A stretch of 29,093 bases of DNA from an uncultured Emergencia sp. (lineage in GTDB: Bacteria; Bacillota; Clostridia; Peptostreptococcales; Anaerovoracaceae): contig CALLDR010000124.1 of assembly GCA_937997955.1 (NCBI GenBank), forward strand, positions 1 to 29,093, given 5' to 3'. Both the position numbers and the translations under genes were made by a program. The notes below the pieces were generated by a model, which was not told the origin of the DNA, did no database searches, and saw nothing but the letters and a program-made list of their open reading frames with translations. This document shows positions 1 to 7,883 of this stretch, one piece after another (the first letter of the stretch is position 1; each line of letters starts with the position of its first letter).

Positions 1-2
1 GG

Positions 3-95
3 GAAATCGCCGGCAAGCTGAAGGCCGCCGGCATGGAGCCTGAGGAAATCGCGGCCGCGACGGAACTCGGCCTGGAGGAAATCGACCGGTTATAG
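3..95 (+). CDS. C-terminal fragment of a protein, possibly Rpn/PD-(D/E)XK transposase-type
   Basis: An open frame enters from the left edge and ends at a TAG at 93-95, giving 30 residues that begin EIAGKLKAAG and end LGLEEIDRL. This pattern (a helix, then 'G-x-x-x-E-E-I-A-x-x-T-x-L-x-x-E-E-I') resembles the short helix-turn-helix-like tail seen at the C-terminus of Rpn-family nuclease/transposase proteins and some other small DNA-binding proteins. The catalytic part lies outside the window, so the assignment rests on the tail alone. It ends in TAG; readthrough would add 18 more codons before a TAA at 150-152. It is convergent with the antiporter operon. Confidence 0.45.
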   Translation, partial: EIAGKLKAAGMEPEEIAAATELGLEEIDRL

Positions 96-222
96 GTCCA
101 GTATGAGAGCAACACGAAAGCAACAGGATCCGATGACGGCTTCAGTGCGTAATTTAGCGCGCAATTCAACGCGCAAATAATATGTAAGCAATAAAAAACG
201 ACATAAAAAGCAACGCAATACG

Positions 223-295
223 AAAAAGTTCTGCGGCCAGGGCGAGAGAGGAGCGCGAATACGCTTCGATGCCACCTCGGTCCGCAGAACTTTTT
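223..295 (-). terminator. Terminator of the antiporter operon
   Basis: A perfect 14-bp inverted repeat (AAAAAGTTCTGCGG at 223-236 and its complement at 282-295) flanks a 45-nt loop. Read on the minus strand, the second arm ends in a run of T, just after the stop codon (297-299) of the last antiporter gene. The A/T ends make it potentially bidirectional, so it could also stop the short plus-strand gene. The long loop is unusual for a classical intrinsic terminator. The rest of 96-222 shows no gene. Confidence 0.7.
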
Positions 296-296
296 A

Positions 297-2027
297 TTAT
301 TCCAGAATCAAAATTACCAGGAAGGCGATAATGCAGAAGATCAGGAAAATCTGCATGAACGCTCCTACCGGCACCTCGCCCTCAAAGGTTCCCTCGCCTT
401 CGTCGTCCAGCTCCTTCAGCTCGTGCAGATTGCTGAAGATCTTCATCGGATGGCGCAGGATAAATCTGCAGATGAGCACGGAATGATCGTAGATCTGCTC
501 GAACTGCTCAAAGAACCAGTACACGTATTTGGACAAGCCCATCAGCAGCTTCGGGATCCACCTCCGGTAGAACCAGTCGAAGTCCAGACTCAGCATATCG
601 TGAGGCGCCATCATCGGCAGCAGCATGACGAACGGCACCGTTCCGCCGATGAACAGACCCAGATATTCCAGTATATGCTCCAGGGTAAACGGGTGGGCCA
701 TGGTGGCGCCCGGCATCAGGCTGTAGCAGAAGTCCGGGAACAGTCCGGTCAAAAGACACAGCGCCGCGCCGATCACCATGGCGATATCCATGTATACCGG
801 TACTTTTCCGCACGGCACGTCCTTCTCCGTCTTACCGAAAAAAACGAAATAGTTGATCTTCAGCGTAATGGACAGCCAGGTTCCCACGCCGGCCAGCATG
901 ACCAGCCAGTAGCCGACCACATGCCCGTGCAGGGACTCCATGATCAGAGCTTTGCTGGCAAAGCCGTTGAGAAACGGCATACCGGCAATAGAAAGGGACG
1001 CGATGAAGAAGCACCCTGCCGTAACCGGCAGCTTCTTCGCCAGGCCGCCGAGGTCGCTGATCTTGCGCTTGCCAGTGACCGTGATCACCGCCCCCGCCGC
1101 CATGAGCAGCACCCCTTTATAAAGGATGTTGAAGGCCGCATGCAGGGTGGCTCCGTCAATACCGGCAGCCTCGCCGGTTCCCAGCGCCGCCACCATCATG
1201 CCCAGCTGGCTGATGATGTGATAGGACAGCAGTCTGCGCAAATCGTTTTCTATCAGCGCCATGCAGGCGGCCAGCACAGCCATAACGCCGCCGATGATGA
1301 TCAGATCCTCCGTTCCCGCAAAGAGACGGATCAGGGCATAGATCGCCACCTTAGTGGTGTAGGATCCCATATATACCGTTCCCGCCGCCGTACTCTCAGG
1401 ATAGGCGTCGGCGACCCAGGTGTGCAGAGGCGGGATCGCACCGTTGACGGCCACACCCAGCAAGATCAGCCAGTAAGCGCCGCCGGAGCCGCCTGTCAGC
1501 AGTCCGATTTCAAAGCCGCCCTGGATCGTGCAGAGCCAGACCGCTCCCGCCAGCAGCAGGTTTCCGCCGAAAAAGTGCATGGCCAGATAGCGGTAGGATG
1601 CCCTCTTTGCCCGGTGAGTACCTCCAGCCCACACCAGATACCAGGAGGATACGGCCATCAGCTCCCAGAAGCAGACCAGGGAGATCCAGTCTCCGGCAAA
1701 GACCACGCAGAGGCTGCTTCCGGCATAGAGCAGAGACGCGCACTTCTCGTACCTGGACACCGTGCCCAGTGAATAGATTCCGGCGATAACTGCGATAACG
1801 CAGAAGATCAGGCCGAAGGCTCTGGACAGGCCGTCCACGGCCAGCAGCTGGAACTGTATGGCGCTGGTAAAATCATAGGTCAGTCCGCCGTCCCCCATGA
1901 AGATCATGGCGGCCAGAGCCAGGACCGCCCCCGCGAGAGCGGCGCCGCTGCGGAGCTTTTGATACGGAAGAAACAGCGTTACAACCCCTGTCAGGATCAA
2001 AATCAGGCCGGGATGCAGGTTATACAT
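297..2027 (-). CDS. NuoL/MrpA-like proton-translocating antiporter subunit
   Basis: A 576-residue polytopic membrane protein of the proton-conducting NADH:quinone oxidoreductase/antiporter family (NuoL/M/N, MrpA/D). It carries the family signature around PPLHTWVADAYPESTAAG, followed by repeated hydrophobic helices. The C-terminal ~100 residues hold an amphipathic stretch (WFYRRWIPKLL...) and a last transmembrane helix (AFMQIFLIFCIIAFLVILIL), recalling the long lateral-helix tail of NuoL/MrpA. The start is placed at the ATG at 2025-2027, eight bases after GGAGGTGA, not at the upstream in-frame ATG at 2108. It overlaps the TAA of the 49-residue gene. It is the last gene of the operon and the third pump-like subunit. 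The MbhD/MbhE part normally fused to MrpA is encoded separately upstream. Confidence 0.88.
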   Translation of the reverse strand: MYNLHPGLILILTGVVTLFLPYQKLRSGAALAGAVLALAAMIFMGDGGLTYDFTSAIQFQLLAVDGLSRAFGLIFCVIAVIAGIYSLGTVSRYEKCASLLYAGSSLCVVFAGDWISLVCFWELMAVSSWYLVWAGGTHRAKRASYRYLAMHFFGGNLLLAGAVWLCTIQGGFEIGLLTGGSGGAYWLILLGVAVNGAIPPLHTWVADAYPESTAAGTVYMGSYTTKVAIYALIRLFAGTEDLIIIGGVMAVLAACMALIENDLRRLLSYHIISQLGMMVAALGTGEAAGIDGATLHAAFNILYKGVLLMAAGAVITVTGKRKISDLGGLAKKLPVTAGCFFIASLSIAGMPFLNGFASKALIMESLHGHVVGYWLVMLAGVGTWLSITLKINYFVFFGKTEKDVPCGKVPVYMDIAMVIGAALCLLTGLFPDFCYSLMPGATMAHPFTLEHILEYLGLFIGGTVPFVMLLPMMAPHDMLSLDFDWFYRRWIPKLLMGLSKYVYWFFEQFEQIYDHSVLICRFILRHPMKIFSNLHELKELDDEGEGTFEGEVPVGAFMQIFLIFCIIAFLVILILE

Positions 2028-2169
2028 GATCCTCACCTCCCCGGTCAAACTCATCTGTATAGTAATCGTTGCTCCGCTGCAGCAGCTGCGCCATGGCCAC
2101 CTTGGCAAGCAGGATCAGCGCCATGCTGCCGCCCAATCCGACGGCTATGTATTTCAGTAAGACTATCAT
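2020..2169 (-). CDS. 49-residue single-helix membrane protein within the antiporter operon
   Basis: A short gene whose ATG overlaps the TGA of the preceding pump subunit (ATGA at 2166-2169) and whose TAA overlaps the start of the next one. GGAGG lies just upstream (plus-strand cctcc at 2176-2180). The product begins MIVLLKYIAVGLGG, has one hydrophobic helix at about residues 3-30, and ends in a hydrophilic acidic tail (YYTDEFDRGGEDHV). The translational coupling on both sides supports a real gene. I do not recognise a family; it may be a small accessory subunit that packs against the pump modules. Confidence 0.75.
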   Translation of the reverse strand: MIVLLKYIAVGLGGSMALILLAKVAMAQLLQRSNDYYTDEFDRGGEDHV

Positions 2170-3683
2170 AACAGGCCTCCTTCAAAGACTGCCGCTGCCG
2201 CCTGCTGGGCAAAGGTCAGAAGATGGGCGCCCATATCAGGGAAAATGCCCAGCAAAACGCTGACACAGGCCGTCAGGACCAGCGGGATCAGCATCGGCTT
2301 TGACGCCTCTCCCCGCAGACTGCCGTCATACCCGGCAAAGTCCGGATTTACGTCCTTTCCGGTAAACGCGATATAGCAGACCGGAACCAAATAGGTCAGC
2401 GACAAAAGGGCGCTGGCCACCAGGGTCGCGATATACAGCGGTTCTCCGGCCTGAGCAGCGCCCTGGATGATGCTCAGCTTGCTCACAAAGCCCACCATAA
2501 ACGGCAGACCCGCGATGCCCAGGGACGCGGCGGTAAAGGCGGTCATGGTCAGAGGCATGCGTCTTCCGATGCCCCGCATCTGGCTGATCTCCGACTTGTG
2601 GGTCGTCACGAAGATAGCGCCGGCGCACATGAACAGGGTGATCTTCATGAACGCGTGGGCCACAATATGGTAGATGGCGCCGCTGACGCTGACCGGAGTC
2701 AGGATGCAGACACCCAGCACGATATAGGACAGCTGCCCTACCGTGGAAAAGGCCAGTCTCGCTTTCAGGTTGTCCTTCCTGATAGCGATCAGAGAGGACA
2801 GCAGAATGGTCGCCACGGCGAACCAGGCCAGCACGTCGGTGACGCCGCTGGCTTTGCACAGCTCAGGACCAAAGGTATAGCACACCACCCGGATCACACA
2901 GAAGGCTCCGGCTTTGACCACAGCCACGGCGTGAAGCAAAGCGCTGACCGGCGTAGGCGCTACCATGGCGGCCGGAAGCCAGCTGTGCAGCGGCATGACG
3001 CCTGCCTTTACCGCGCCGCCCAGGATCATCAGGAAGAAAGCCAGGGCCGCCTCCTTTGCCGTCATGCCCGTAATGAAGCCTCCGGCAGCGAAATCCAGGG
3101 TCCCGCACTTTACATAGACGTATACGATGGCCGCGAAGAACAGCTGTCCGCTGGCCAGGGTGTAGAGCAGATACTTTCTGCCGGATTGCTTTCCTTTTTC
3201 GTCTCTGTAATGGACCACCAGCGGATAGGTCGCCACCGTCAGGATCTCATAGAAGATGAAGAAGGTCAGCAGGTTGGCGGAGAAACAGATGCCGATGGCC
3301 CCCGACAGGCACATGGCGAAGGCGGAGAAATATCCCGTCTGATTTTTCTCCCCGTGCCCCCGCATATATCCGATGGAGTAGACGCTGGTCAGTATCCACA
3401 GTCCTGAAGCCACACAGGCAAATACCATGCCCAGGCTGTCCACGCGGAAGGACAGGCCTACGCCGTCTACGATCTCAAACAATGTAACATCAAAGGTATT
3501 GCCCACCAGCGCGGCGGGAATCATGGAGTACACACAGACAGCCTTCAGTACCGCCGCCGTCATGGTAATGGCTTCCCTGCTGTTGGCAGAGATTTTTTCT
3601 CCTGTAACCAGGATAAGCCCTGCCGCGGCCATGGAAATCAGGACCGCGATCACAGGACGCAGACTCAATAGCATTTCTGTCAT
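2166..3683 (-). CDS. Second MrpD/NuoN-like antiporter subunit
   Basis: A 505-residue polytopic membrane protein of the MrpD/NuoM/NuoN family. The core motif MPLHSWLPAAMVAPTPVSALLHAVAVVKAG is characteristic of the proton-pumping subunits, with the conserved Lys at the end of that helix pair. It starts at the ATG at 3681-3683, directly next to the TAG of the preceding mrpD and in the same frame, with a GGGGGTGG stretch as the likely ribosome-binding site inside that gene. It ends in TGA. Duplicated D-type subunits are known in the Mbs/Mrp group. Its job here is inferred to be ion/proton translocation within the membrane complex. Confidence 0.9.
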   Translation of the reverse strand: MTEMLLSLRPVIAVLISMAAAGLILVTGEKISANSREAITMTAAVLKAVCVYSMIPAALVGNTFDVTLFEIVDGVGLSFRVDSLGMVFACVASGLWILTSVYSIGYMRGHGEKNQTGYFSAFAMCLSGAIGICFSANLLTFFIFYEILTVATYPLVVHYRDEKGKQSGRKYLLYTLASGQLFFAAIVYVYVKCGTLDFAAGGFITGMTAKEAALAFFLMILGGAVKAGVMPLHSWLPAAMVAPTPVSALLHAVAVVKAGAFCVIRVVCYTFGPELCKASGVTDVLAWFAVATILLSSLIAIRKDNLKARLAFSTVGQLSYIVLGVCILTPVSVSGAIYHIVAHAFMKITLFMCAGAIFVTTHKSEISQMRGIGRRMPLTMTAFTAASLGIAGLPFMVGFVSKLSIIQGAAQAGEPLYIATLVASALLSLTYLVPVCYIAFTGKDVNPDFAGYDGSLRGEASKPMLIPLVLTACVSVLLGIFPDMGAHLLTFAQQAAAAVFEGGLL

Positions 3684-5165
3684 CTACGCCACCCCCATTA
3701 TCGTCGTCGTCAGCAGATCTACAAACCAGGTGTTTCCCAGACCCAGCGCCAGGACCCCGATGCCGCACAGCGCGATGGGAACCATCATCTTCCACGGCAG
3801 CTCCCGCTTCGTCTCAGGATGCAGCTCCTCGCTGTCAGGATCCTCGTCCATGAAGATATGCTCCAGCAGGCCGAAGAAGTAGATGGCGTTGAGCAGGCTG
3901 CTGATGACCAGCACCGCGATGTAGGCGTAGGATCCTGCCTGGGCGGCGCCCAGGGCCAGATACCATTTACTGAAAAAACCTGCCGTCGGCGGTATGCCTA
4001 CCATGGACAGGGCCGAGACCACGATGACCACCGCCGTCTTCGGCATCTTCCGGTAGATCTGGCCGACTCTGTCAAGGGCGTAGAGCCCGTATTTATACCT
4101 GATGCCTCCCACACAGAAGAACAGTCCGCTCTTCATGAAGGAGTGATTGATAATGTGCAGCACCGCCCCCAGCAGGCCGTAGAAGTTTCCGATGGCGATG
4201 CCTATGCCCACGTAGCCGATCTGCGCGATACTGGAATAGGCCAGCATCCTGCGCAGGTCCTTTTGTTGGATCGCTTTGACGGAACCGTAGATCATGCCCA
4301 GAGACGCCATGACACCGACGATGACCAGAAAGCGGGACACGCTGTCCCGGTTCGCGTCGAAGACGAAATAGAAGAACCGCAGCATGGCGTAGGCGGGCAC
4401 CTTGCCCATGACCCCAGCGATCAAAGGGGCCGCGCCGGGGTGCGCCTCCGAATAGGCGGCAGGCTGCCAGCCGTGGAGCGGAAACAGGGCCATTTTGATG
4501 CCGAAGCCCAAGATGAAGAACACCATGGCGACCATGGTGGTGCCGGAGTTCAGCACAGGCCCTACCAGGCCGGACATGTCGTACATGTTCAGCGTGCCCG
4601 TTTCGCCGTAGATAAAAGCTACGCCGAGGAGATAGAAGGAAGCGCCGATGGTGCCGATCAGCAGATACCGAAAGGCAGACGTAACGCCCTTGTCTCCGCC
4701 CATGGCGATGAGGGCATAGCCGGACAGCGACGTGATCTCCAGAAAGACGTACAGGTTAAACACGTCGCCCGTGGAGGTCATTCCCAGCAGGCCCGTGATC
4801 AAAAGGGACAGAATCGAATAATATCCCGCGCTGCGGAACCGGCTGTTCCCCTCTAAAAGGGGCATGCTGTACAGAGTGCTGAGAAATCCCATGAAGCAGA
4901 TCAGCACCAGCAGGACGCCGCTGAGGGAGTCTATGGAAAACTCGATGCCGTAAGGCGGCTTCCAGTTGCCGAACCAGTAGTGGATCGGGCCGATCTCCGT
5001 GATCTGCCGAAGCTGCAGCACCGCAAGAACCAGGGACAGTCCGGCCATGGCCGTCACCGTCCACCTGCCGGCTTTCCGGTTGAACCAGGAGATCACAGGA
5101 CAGACCAAAGCGCCGAGAAGGGGGCAGAAGATAATCAGGACAGGAAGATTTGACATTACGAACAT
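3684..5165 (-). CDS. mrpD: MrpD/MnhD-like Na+/H+ antiporter subunit
   Basis: A 493-residue polytopic membrane protein matching MrpD/MbhH. The signature FPLHGWQPAAYSEAHPGAAPLIAGVMGK is followed by the typical series of hydrophobic helices. It belongs to the proton-pumping NuoL/M/N superfamily and should form one of the ion channels of the antiporter. The ATG at 5163-5165 follows AGGAGG at 7-nt spacing and overlaps the end of mrpC; an alternative ATG lies three codons on. The stop is TAG (3684-3686), followed immediately by the ATG of the next gene in the same frame. Confidence 0.92.
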   Translation of the reverse strand: MFVMSNLPVLIIFCPLLGALVCPVISWFNRKAGRWTVTAMAGLSLVLAVLQLRQITEIGPIHYWFGNWKPPYGIEFSIDSLSGVLLVLICFMGFLSTLYSMPLLEGNSRFRSAGYYSILSLLITGLLGMTSTGDVFNLYVFLEITSLSGYALIAMGGDKGVTSAFRYLLIGTIGASFYLLGVAFIYGETGTLNMYDMSGLVGPVLNSGTTMVAMVFFILGFGIKMALFPLHGWQPAAYSEAHPGAAPLIAGVMGKVPAYAMLRFFYFVFDANRDSVSRFLVIVGVMASLGMIYGSVKAIQQKDLRRMLAYSSIAQIGYVGIGIAIGNFYGLLGAVLHIINHSFMKSGLFFCVGGIRYKYGLYALDRVGQIYRKMPKTAVVIVVSALSMVGIPPTAGFFSKWYLALGAAQAGSYAYIAVLVISSLLNAIYFFGLLEHIFMDEDPDSEELHPETKRELPWKMMVPIALCGIGVLALGLGNTWFVDLLTTTIMGVA

Positions 5166-5539
5166 GTTTCATCCTCCTTTTTGATGATATCCTCTTCTTC
5201 CAGAGACTGGTACTTTTCCTTGATCCGCATCAAAAGGGCCAGCCCCAGTCCCGTCGTGCCAAGGCTGACGACGATGGCGGTCAGCATCAGGGCATGGGGC
5301 AGAGGGTTGATGTAATCCTCCGCGCGGAGCAGGCCTGCCAGAGATACCGGAATCGTACCTCCGTTTTTCTGTCCCAGACAGAGGAAGAAAAAGATGACTG
5401 CCACCTGCATGATGTTCATACAGATCAGTTTTTTCATATAGTTGCCGCAGGACGCCATACCGAACATACCGAGAAAGAACAGTATGATGGTCAGCAGGTA
5501 AATGCCCCGCTCGGCTAAAAAAGCATTAAGCTCGGTCAT
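5156..5539 (-). CDS. mrpC: MrpC/MnhC (NuoK-like) antiporter subunit
   Basis: A 127-residue protein with three hydrophobic helices (about residues 12-30, 36-58 and 80-103), the size and shape of MrpC/MbhG, the NuoK homologue. The conserved pattern LPHALMLTAIVVSLGTTGLGLALL near residue 80 is typical. The ATG at 5537-5539 overlaps the end of the upstream MbhE-MnhB gene by 14 bases and follows an AAAGGA sequence. The stop is TAA, overlapping the start of mrpD. Confidence 0.92.
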   Translation of the reverse strand: MTELNAFLAERGIYLLTIILFFLGMFGMASCGNYMKKLICMNIMQVAVIFFFLCLGQKNGGTIPVSLAGLLRAEDYINPLPHALMLTAIVVSLGTTGLGLALLMRIKEKYQSLEEEDIIKKEDETCS

Positions 5540-6284
5540 GGATGTCTTTCCTTTCTAAAACTGCCTCCAAAATGGTGATGATCGTGGCGGCGACGCAGAT
5601 GGTGACGCCGATCTCGATCAGCAGGATACCGATGGAGTGAAGCTCCGCCTCGTGAATCGGCAGCGGAAGCTTTCCGTATTCCAGAAACCTTCCGCCGAAG
5701 AACAGCGGCAGCAGTCCGGTCAAAGCGTAGATCAGCACGCCGATGGCCGCCGTGCACACGGCAAAGTGCTGGGTAACCTTGATGCTTTTGATCTCTATGC
5801 CCGCCACCATGGCATAGAGGATGTACGCCATGGCGATCAGCGCGCCGGCCTGGAAGCCGCCGCCCAGGCTGACTTCACCGTGCATCAGCACGTAGACCGC
5901 GTAGATCAAGACGATAGGCACCACCAGCGGAATGGTCACGCGCACGTCCGGCCCGCCGAAAACGTTCATCTGGCCGAAGATCTCCGCGTTCCAATGGCGC
6001 TTCAGCTTATTGGACAGTACCATGGCGACTGCAAACCCCGCCAGATACATGACGGTAGTCTCCAGCAGCGTGTCGAAGCCTCTGTAATCGGCCAGAACCC
6101 CTGTAACCAGATTGGGCGAATTGGTGGCCGACGGCCCTTCCTCGATGTAGACCTTGGAAACGTGGGTATTGGGCGGAGAAGCCGGGTCACCGATGACAGG
6201 CAGAAGGTCGATGAGACGCCAGGCTATGCTGACGATGCAGACCAGCAAAACGATGCCTGCGACTCTTGCAATATCTTTTTTCAT
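5526..6284 (-). CDS. MbhE-MnhB fusion subunit of the antiporter
   Basis: A 252-residue membrane protein that combines an MbhE-like N-terminal half (a first helix, then a soluble loop with LVTGVLADYRGFDTLLETTV, a hallmark of the MrpA C-terminus/MbhE) with an MnhB-like C-terminal half (HGEVSLGGGFQAGALIAMA, the MnhB signature). In canonical Mrp these are the end of MrpA plus MrpB; in Mbh they are MbhE and MbhF. The start is set at the ATG at 6282-6284, after GGTGG, with TGATG overlap to the preceding MbhD gene; upstream GTG codons are possible starts. Confidence 0.9.
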   Translation of the reverse strand: MKKDIARVAGIVLLVCIVSIAWRLIDLLPVIGDPASPPNTHVSKVYIEEGPSATNSPNLVTGVLADYRGFDTLLETTVMYLAGFAVAMVLSNKLKRHWNAEIFGQMNVFGGPDVRVTIPLVVPIVLIYAVYVLMHGEVSLGGGFQAGALIAMAYILYAMVAGIEIKSIKVTQHFAVCTAAIGVLIYALTGLLPLFFGGRFLEYGKLPLPIHEAELHSIGILLIEIGVTICVAATIITILEAVLERKDIHDRA

Positions 6285-6526
6285 CACTTGCACCACCTGT
6301 CTGTCGTTTTGATGGCCAGCACGAAGTACGTGGTGGAAATGACGCCGATGACCGCCTCCGTAAAGGCCACGTCAGGCGCGCCCATCATGATGTACAGCAG
6401 CATGGTGCAGAAGCTGAACGCGCAGTACACCACCGCGGCCGACAGGAGATCCTTGTCCAAAATGATGAAGATCGTCGTCGCGATCAGAAACAGAAGCAGT
6501 ATCGCCTCAATCAGAAATATCTGCAT
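6284..6526 (-). CDS. MbhD-like (DUF4040) antiporter subunit
   Basis: An 80-residue, very hydrophobic protein with three helices. It matches the MbhD/DUF4040 segment that is fused to the C-terminus of MrpA in many bacteria but is separate in Mbh-type complexes. The pattern GAPDVAFTEAVIGVISTTYFVLAI is the diagnostic element. The ATG at 6524-6526 follows GAAGGAGG and overlaps the end of mrpG; TGA overlaps the next ATG. Confidence 0.9.
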   Translation of the reverse strand: MQIFLIEAILLLFLIATTIFIILDKDLLSAAVVYCAFSFCTMLLYIMMGAPDVAFTEAVIGVISTTYFVLAIKTTDRWCK

Positions 6527-6830
6527 TTTTTTCCTCCTTCCATGGCTGCTTTCCGGAATGAATGGCAGCCTTGCTGATCAAATGGGTTCCCAGCGGGTTG
6601 ACCAGAAACAGGGCGGCGACCACCAGCAGGATCTTCAGGCTGGTCAGGTTGACGCCGTGATAGACGGCCAGACCGATGCCCGCCAGGACGATGCCCAGGG
6701 TTTCTCCGATGCTGGACGCGTGAAGCCGCGAAAAAAAGTCCGGCAGCCTTAAAACGCCAATTGCCGATATGACCATGAGGGCAAAGCCGATGAGCAGCAG
6801 CGCCGCTGAAATGATTTCTTTAACGATCAC
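6507..6830 (-). CDS. mrpG: MrpG/MnhG antiporter subunit
   Basis: A 107-residue protein with three hydrophobic segments and the MnhG signature GVLRLPDFFSRLHASSIGETLG followed by NPLGTHLISKAA. The start is a GTG (6828-6830) after AGGAGGGAACAAAG and overlaps the end of mrpF. It is a small structural subunit of the Mrp/Mbh antiporter membrane domain. Confidence 0.93.
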   Translation of the reverse strand: MIVKEIISAALLLIGFALMVISAIGVLRLPDFFSRLHASSIGETLGIVLAGIGLAVYHGVNLTSLKILLVVAALFLVNPLGTHLISKAAIHSGKQPWKEEKNADISD

Positions 6831-7089
6831 CTTTGTTCCCTCCTAAAAATTTTGCTATGATGACGGTGCTGAGAAACCCCAGTATGCCGTAGGAAATGGC
6901 AATATCCACGTACATGTCCGCCCGTCCGTCGACGAAGCCCGCCAGCAGGATGACCACGATAACGTCGATGCCGATGACGAAGATGCCGTTGAGACGGTCG
7001 TAGACGGATGGTCCCCGAAACACCCGGATCAGCATCAGTCCGATGACCAGAATGATGCCTATCAGTAAGAACTTGAATAAAATCTCCAT
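6820..7089 (-). CDS. mrpF: MrpF/MnhF antiporter subunit
   Basis: An 89-residue protein with three hydrophobic helices and the MnhF motif RVFRGPSVYDRLNGIFVIG. The ATG at 7087-7089 is preceded by AAGAGG. The next gene overlaps it by 11 bases. It is the conserved small subunit that always accompanies MrpE and MrpG. Confidence 0.93.
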   Translation of the reverse strand: MEILFKFLLIGIILVIGLMLIRVFRGPSVYDRLNGIFVIGIDVIVVILLAGFVDGRADMYVDIAISYGILGFLSTVIIAKFLGGNKGDR

Positions 7090-7118
7090 AAATTACCTCT
7101 TTACTGCCTTCTAATACT

Positions 7119-7622
7119 TTAGTATGACTCGCCAAAAACCGCCGCGATATGCCGTTGCATCTCGCCTTCCAGAAGTCCCTTTGCCGCGTCGTAGGTCAAT
7201 GCGTGCACGACAAAAAGATTCCCCTCCTTTACATCTAACGTCACCGTTCCCGGCGTCAAGATGATGGAGTTGATCAGCATGGTCACAGCGATAGGATTTT
7301 TAAAACTGCACTGGAACTCGATGACCTGCGGATCGATGGGCAGCTTAGGCTGCACCACCAGTCTCGCCACGTCCAGGCTGGCTTTAACGATCTCGACAAA
7401 AAGCCACAGCCAATATCTGGCGAAGCGCCACAGGCTGATGTCCAGCAGGCTGTACGTACGCTCCCGCTTTTCGTCCAGGATCCAAAGGGATTTGAGACAG
7501 ATCCACGCGATGACGCCGGCAGCGGCAAGTCCCACGATGAGGAACTTGGCTTCCAGCTTTCCGGAGAGCATCAGCCACAATATGTAAAGTATCACTGTCG
7601 ATTTTAGCCAATATTTAATCAT
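7119..7622 (-). CDS. mrpE: MrpE/MnhE antiporter subunit
   Basis: A 167-residue protein with N-terminal hydrophobic helices, then the cytoplasmic MnhE domain with SIILTPGTVTLDVKEGNLFVVHALTYD, diagnostic of the family. It is the first gene of the ten-gene operon; the ATG at 7620-7622 lies about 36 bases downstream of the -10 of a clear promoter. The order E-F-G-MbhD-(MbhE+B)-C-D matches the archaeal Mbh/Mrp module rather than the Bacillus mrpABCDEFG order. Confidence 0.93.
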   Translation of the reverse strand: MIKYWLKSTVILYILWLMLSGKLEAKFLIVGLAAAGVIAWICLKSLWILDEKRERTYSLLDISLWRFARYWLWLFVEIVKASLDVARLVVQPKLPIDPQVIEFQCSFKNPIAVTMLINSIILTPGTVTLDVKEGNLFVVHALTYDAAKGLLEGEMQRHIAAVFGESY

Positions 7623-7657
7623 ATTACATATATCTCCATTTTTTGTAGATACTTTTT

Positions 7658-7686
7658 ATTATACGGTAAAATCCCTTTCACGTCAA
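7658..7686 (-). promoter_or_regulatory. Sigma-70-type promoter of the antiporter operon
   Basis: On the minus strand TTGACG (plus 7681-7686) and TATAAT (plus 7658-7663) are separated by exactly 17 bases. This is a near-consensus housekeeping promoter about 36 bases upstream of mrpE, which predicts a short leader and constitutive expression. Confidence 0.85.
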
Positions 7687-7798
7687 TTTTTTAACAGGAG
7701 ATTTGCGCAATTTTTCGACTACTTCCGGCTGTTTTTTGACATTTTTTTAAAATATACAGAATACACGGCTTTTTCGTTCCTATTCCTCGGTTTTTTCG

Positions 7799-7837
7799 TG
7801 AACAGACGTTTACTTTTTGTTCGTAATGTGATATAAT
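7799..7837 (+). promoter_or_regulatory. lexA promoter with overlapping LexA (SOS) operator
   Basis: TATAAT at 7832-7837 with an extended TG (7829-7830) and a weak -35 TTTACT at 7809-7814 (17-base spacer). The sequence TGAACAGACGTTTA at 7799-7812 fits the Gram-positive LexA box (GAAC-N4-GTTY type) and overlaps the -35, as expected for autorepression. A degenerate second half-like site, GCGAACACAGATTC, lies at 7852-7865 between the -10 and the gene. Confidence 0.78.
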
Positions 7838-7883
7838 TTATTGCAAATAATGCGAACACAGATTCATCATTGTGGGAGGTATC

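Noticed and set aside
90..275. Minus-strand 61-codon frame near the left edge
   Set aside because: No ribosome-binding site or recognisable family, and it overlaps the terminator.
423..1772. Long plus-strand open frame (449 codons) opposite the NuoL-like gene
   Set aside because: It is rich in His, Gln and Arg, has no family resemblance and is an antisense shadow of a clear membrane-protein gene. The same applies to the long frames opposite the other minus-strand genes, for example 25536-26972 and 3819-4856.
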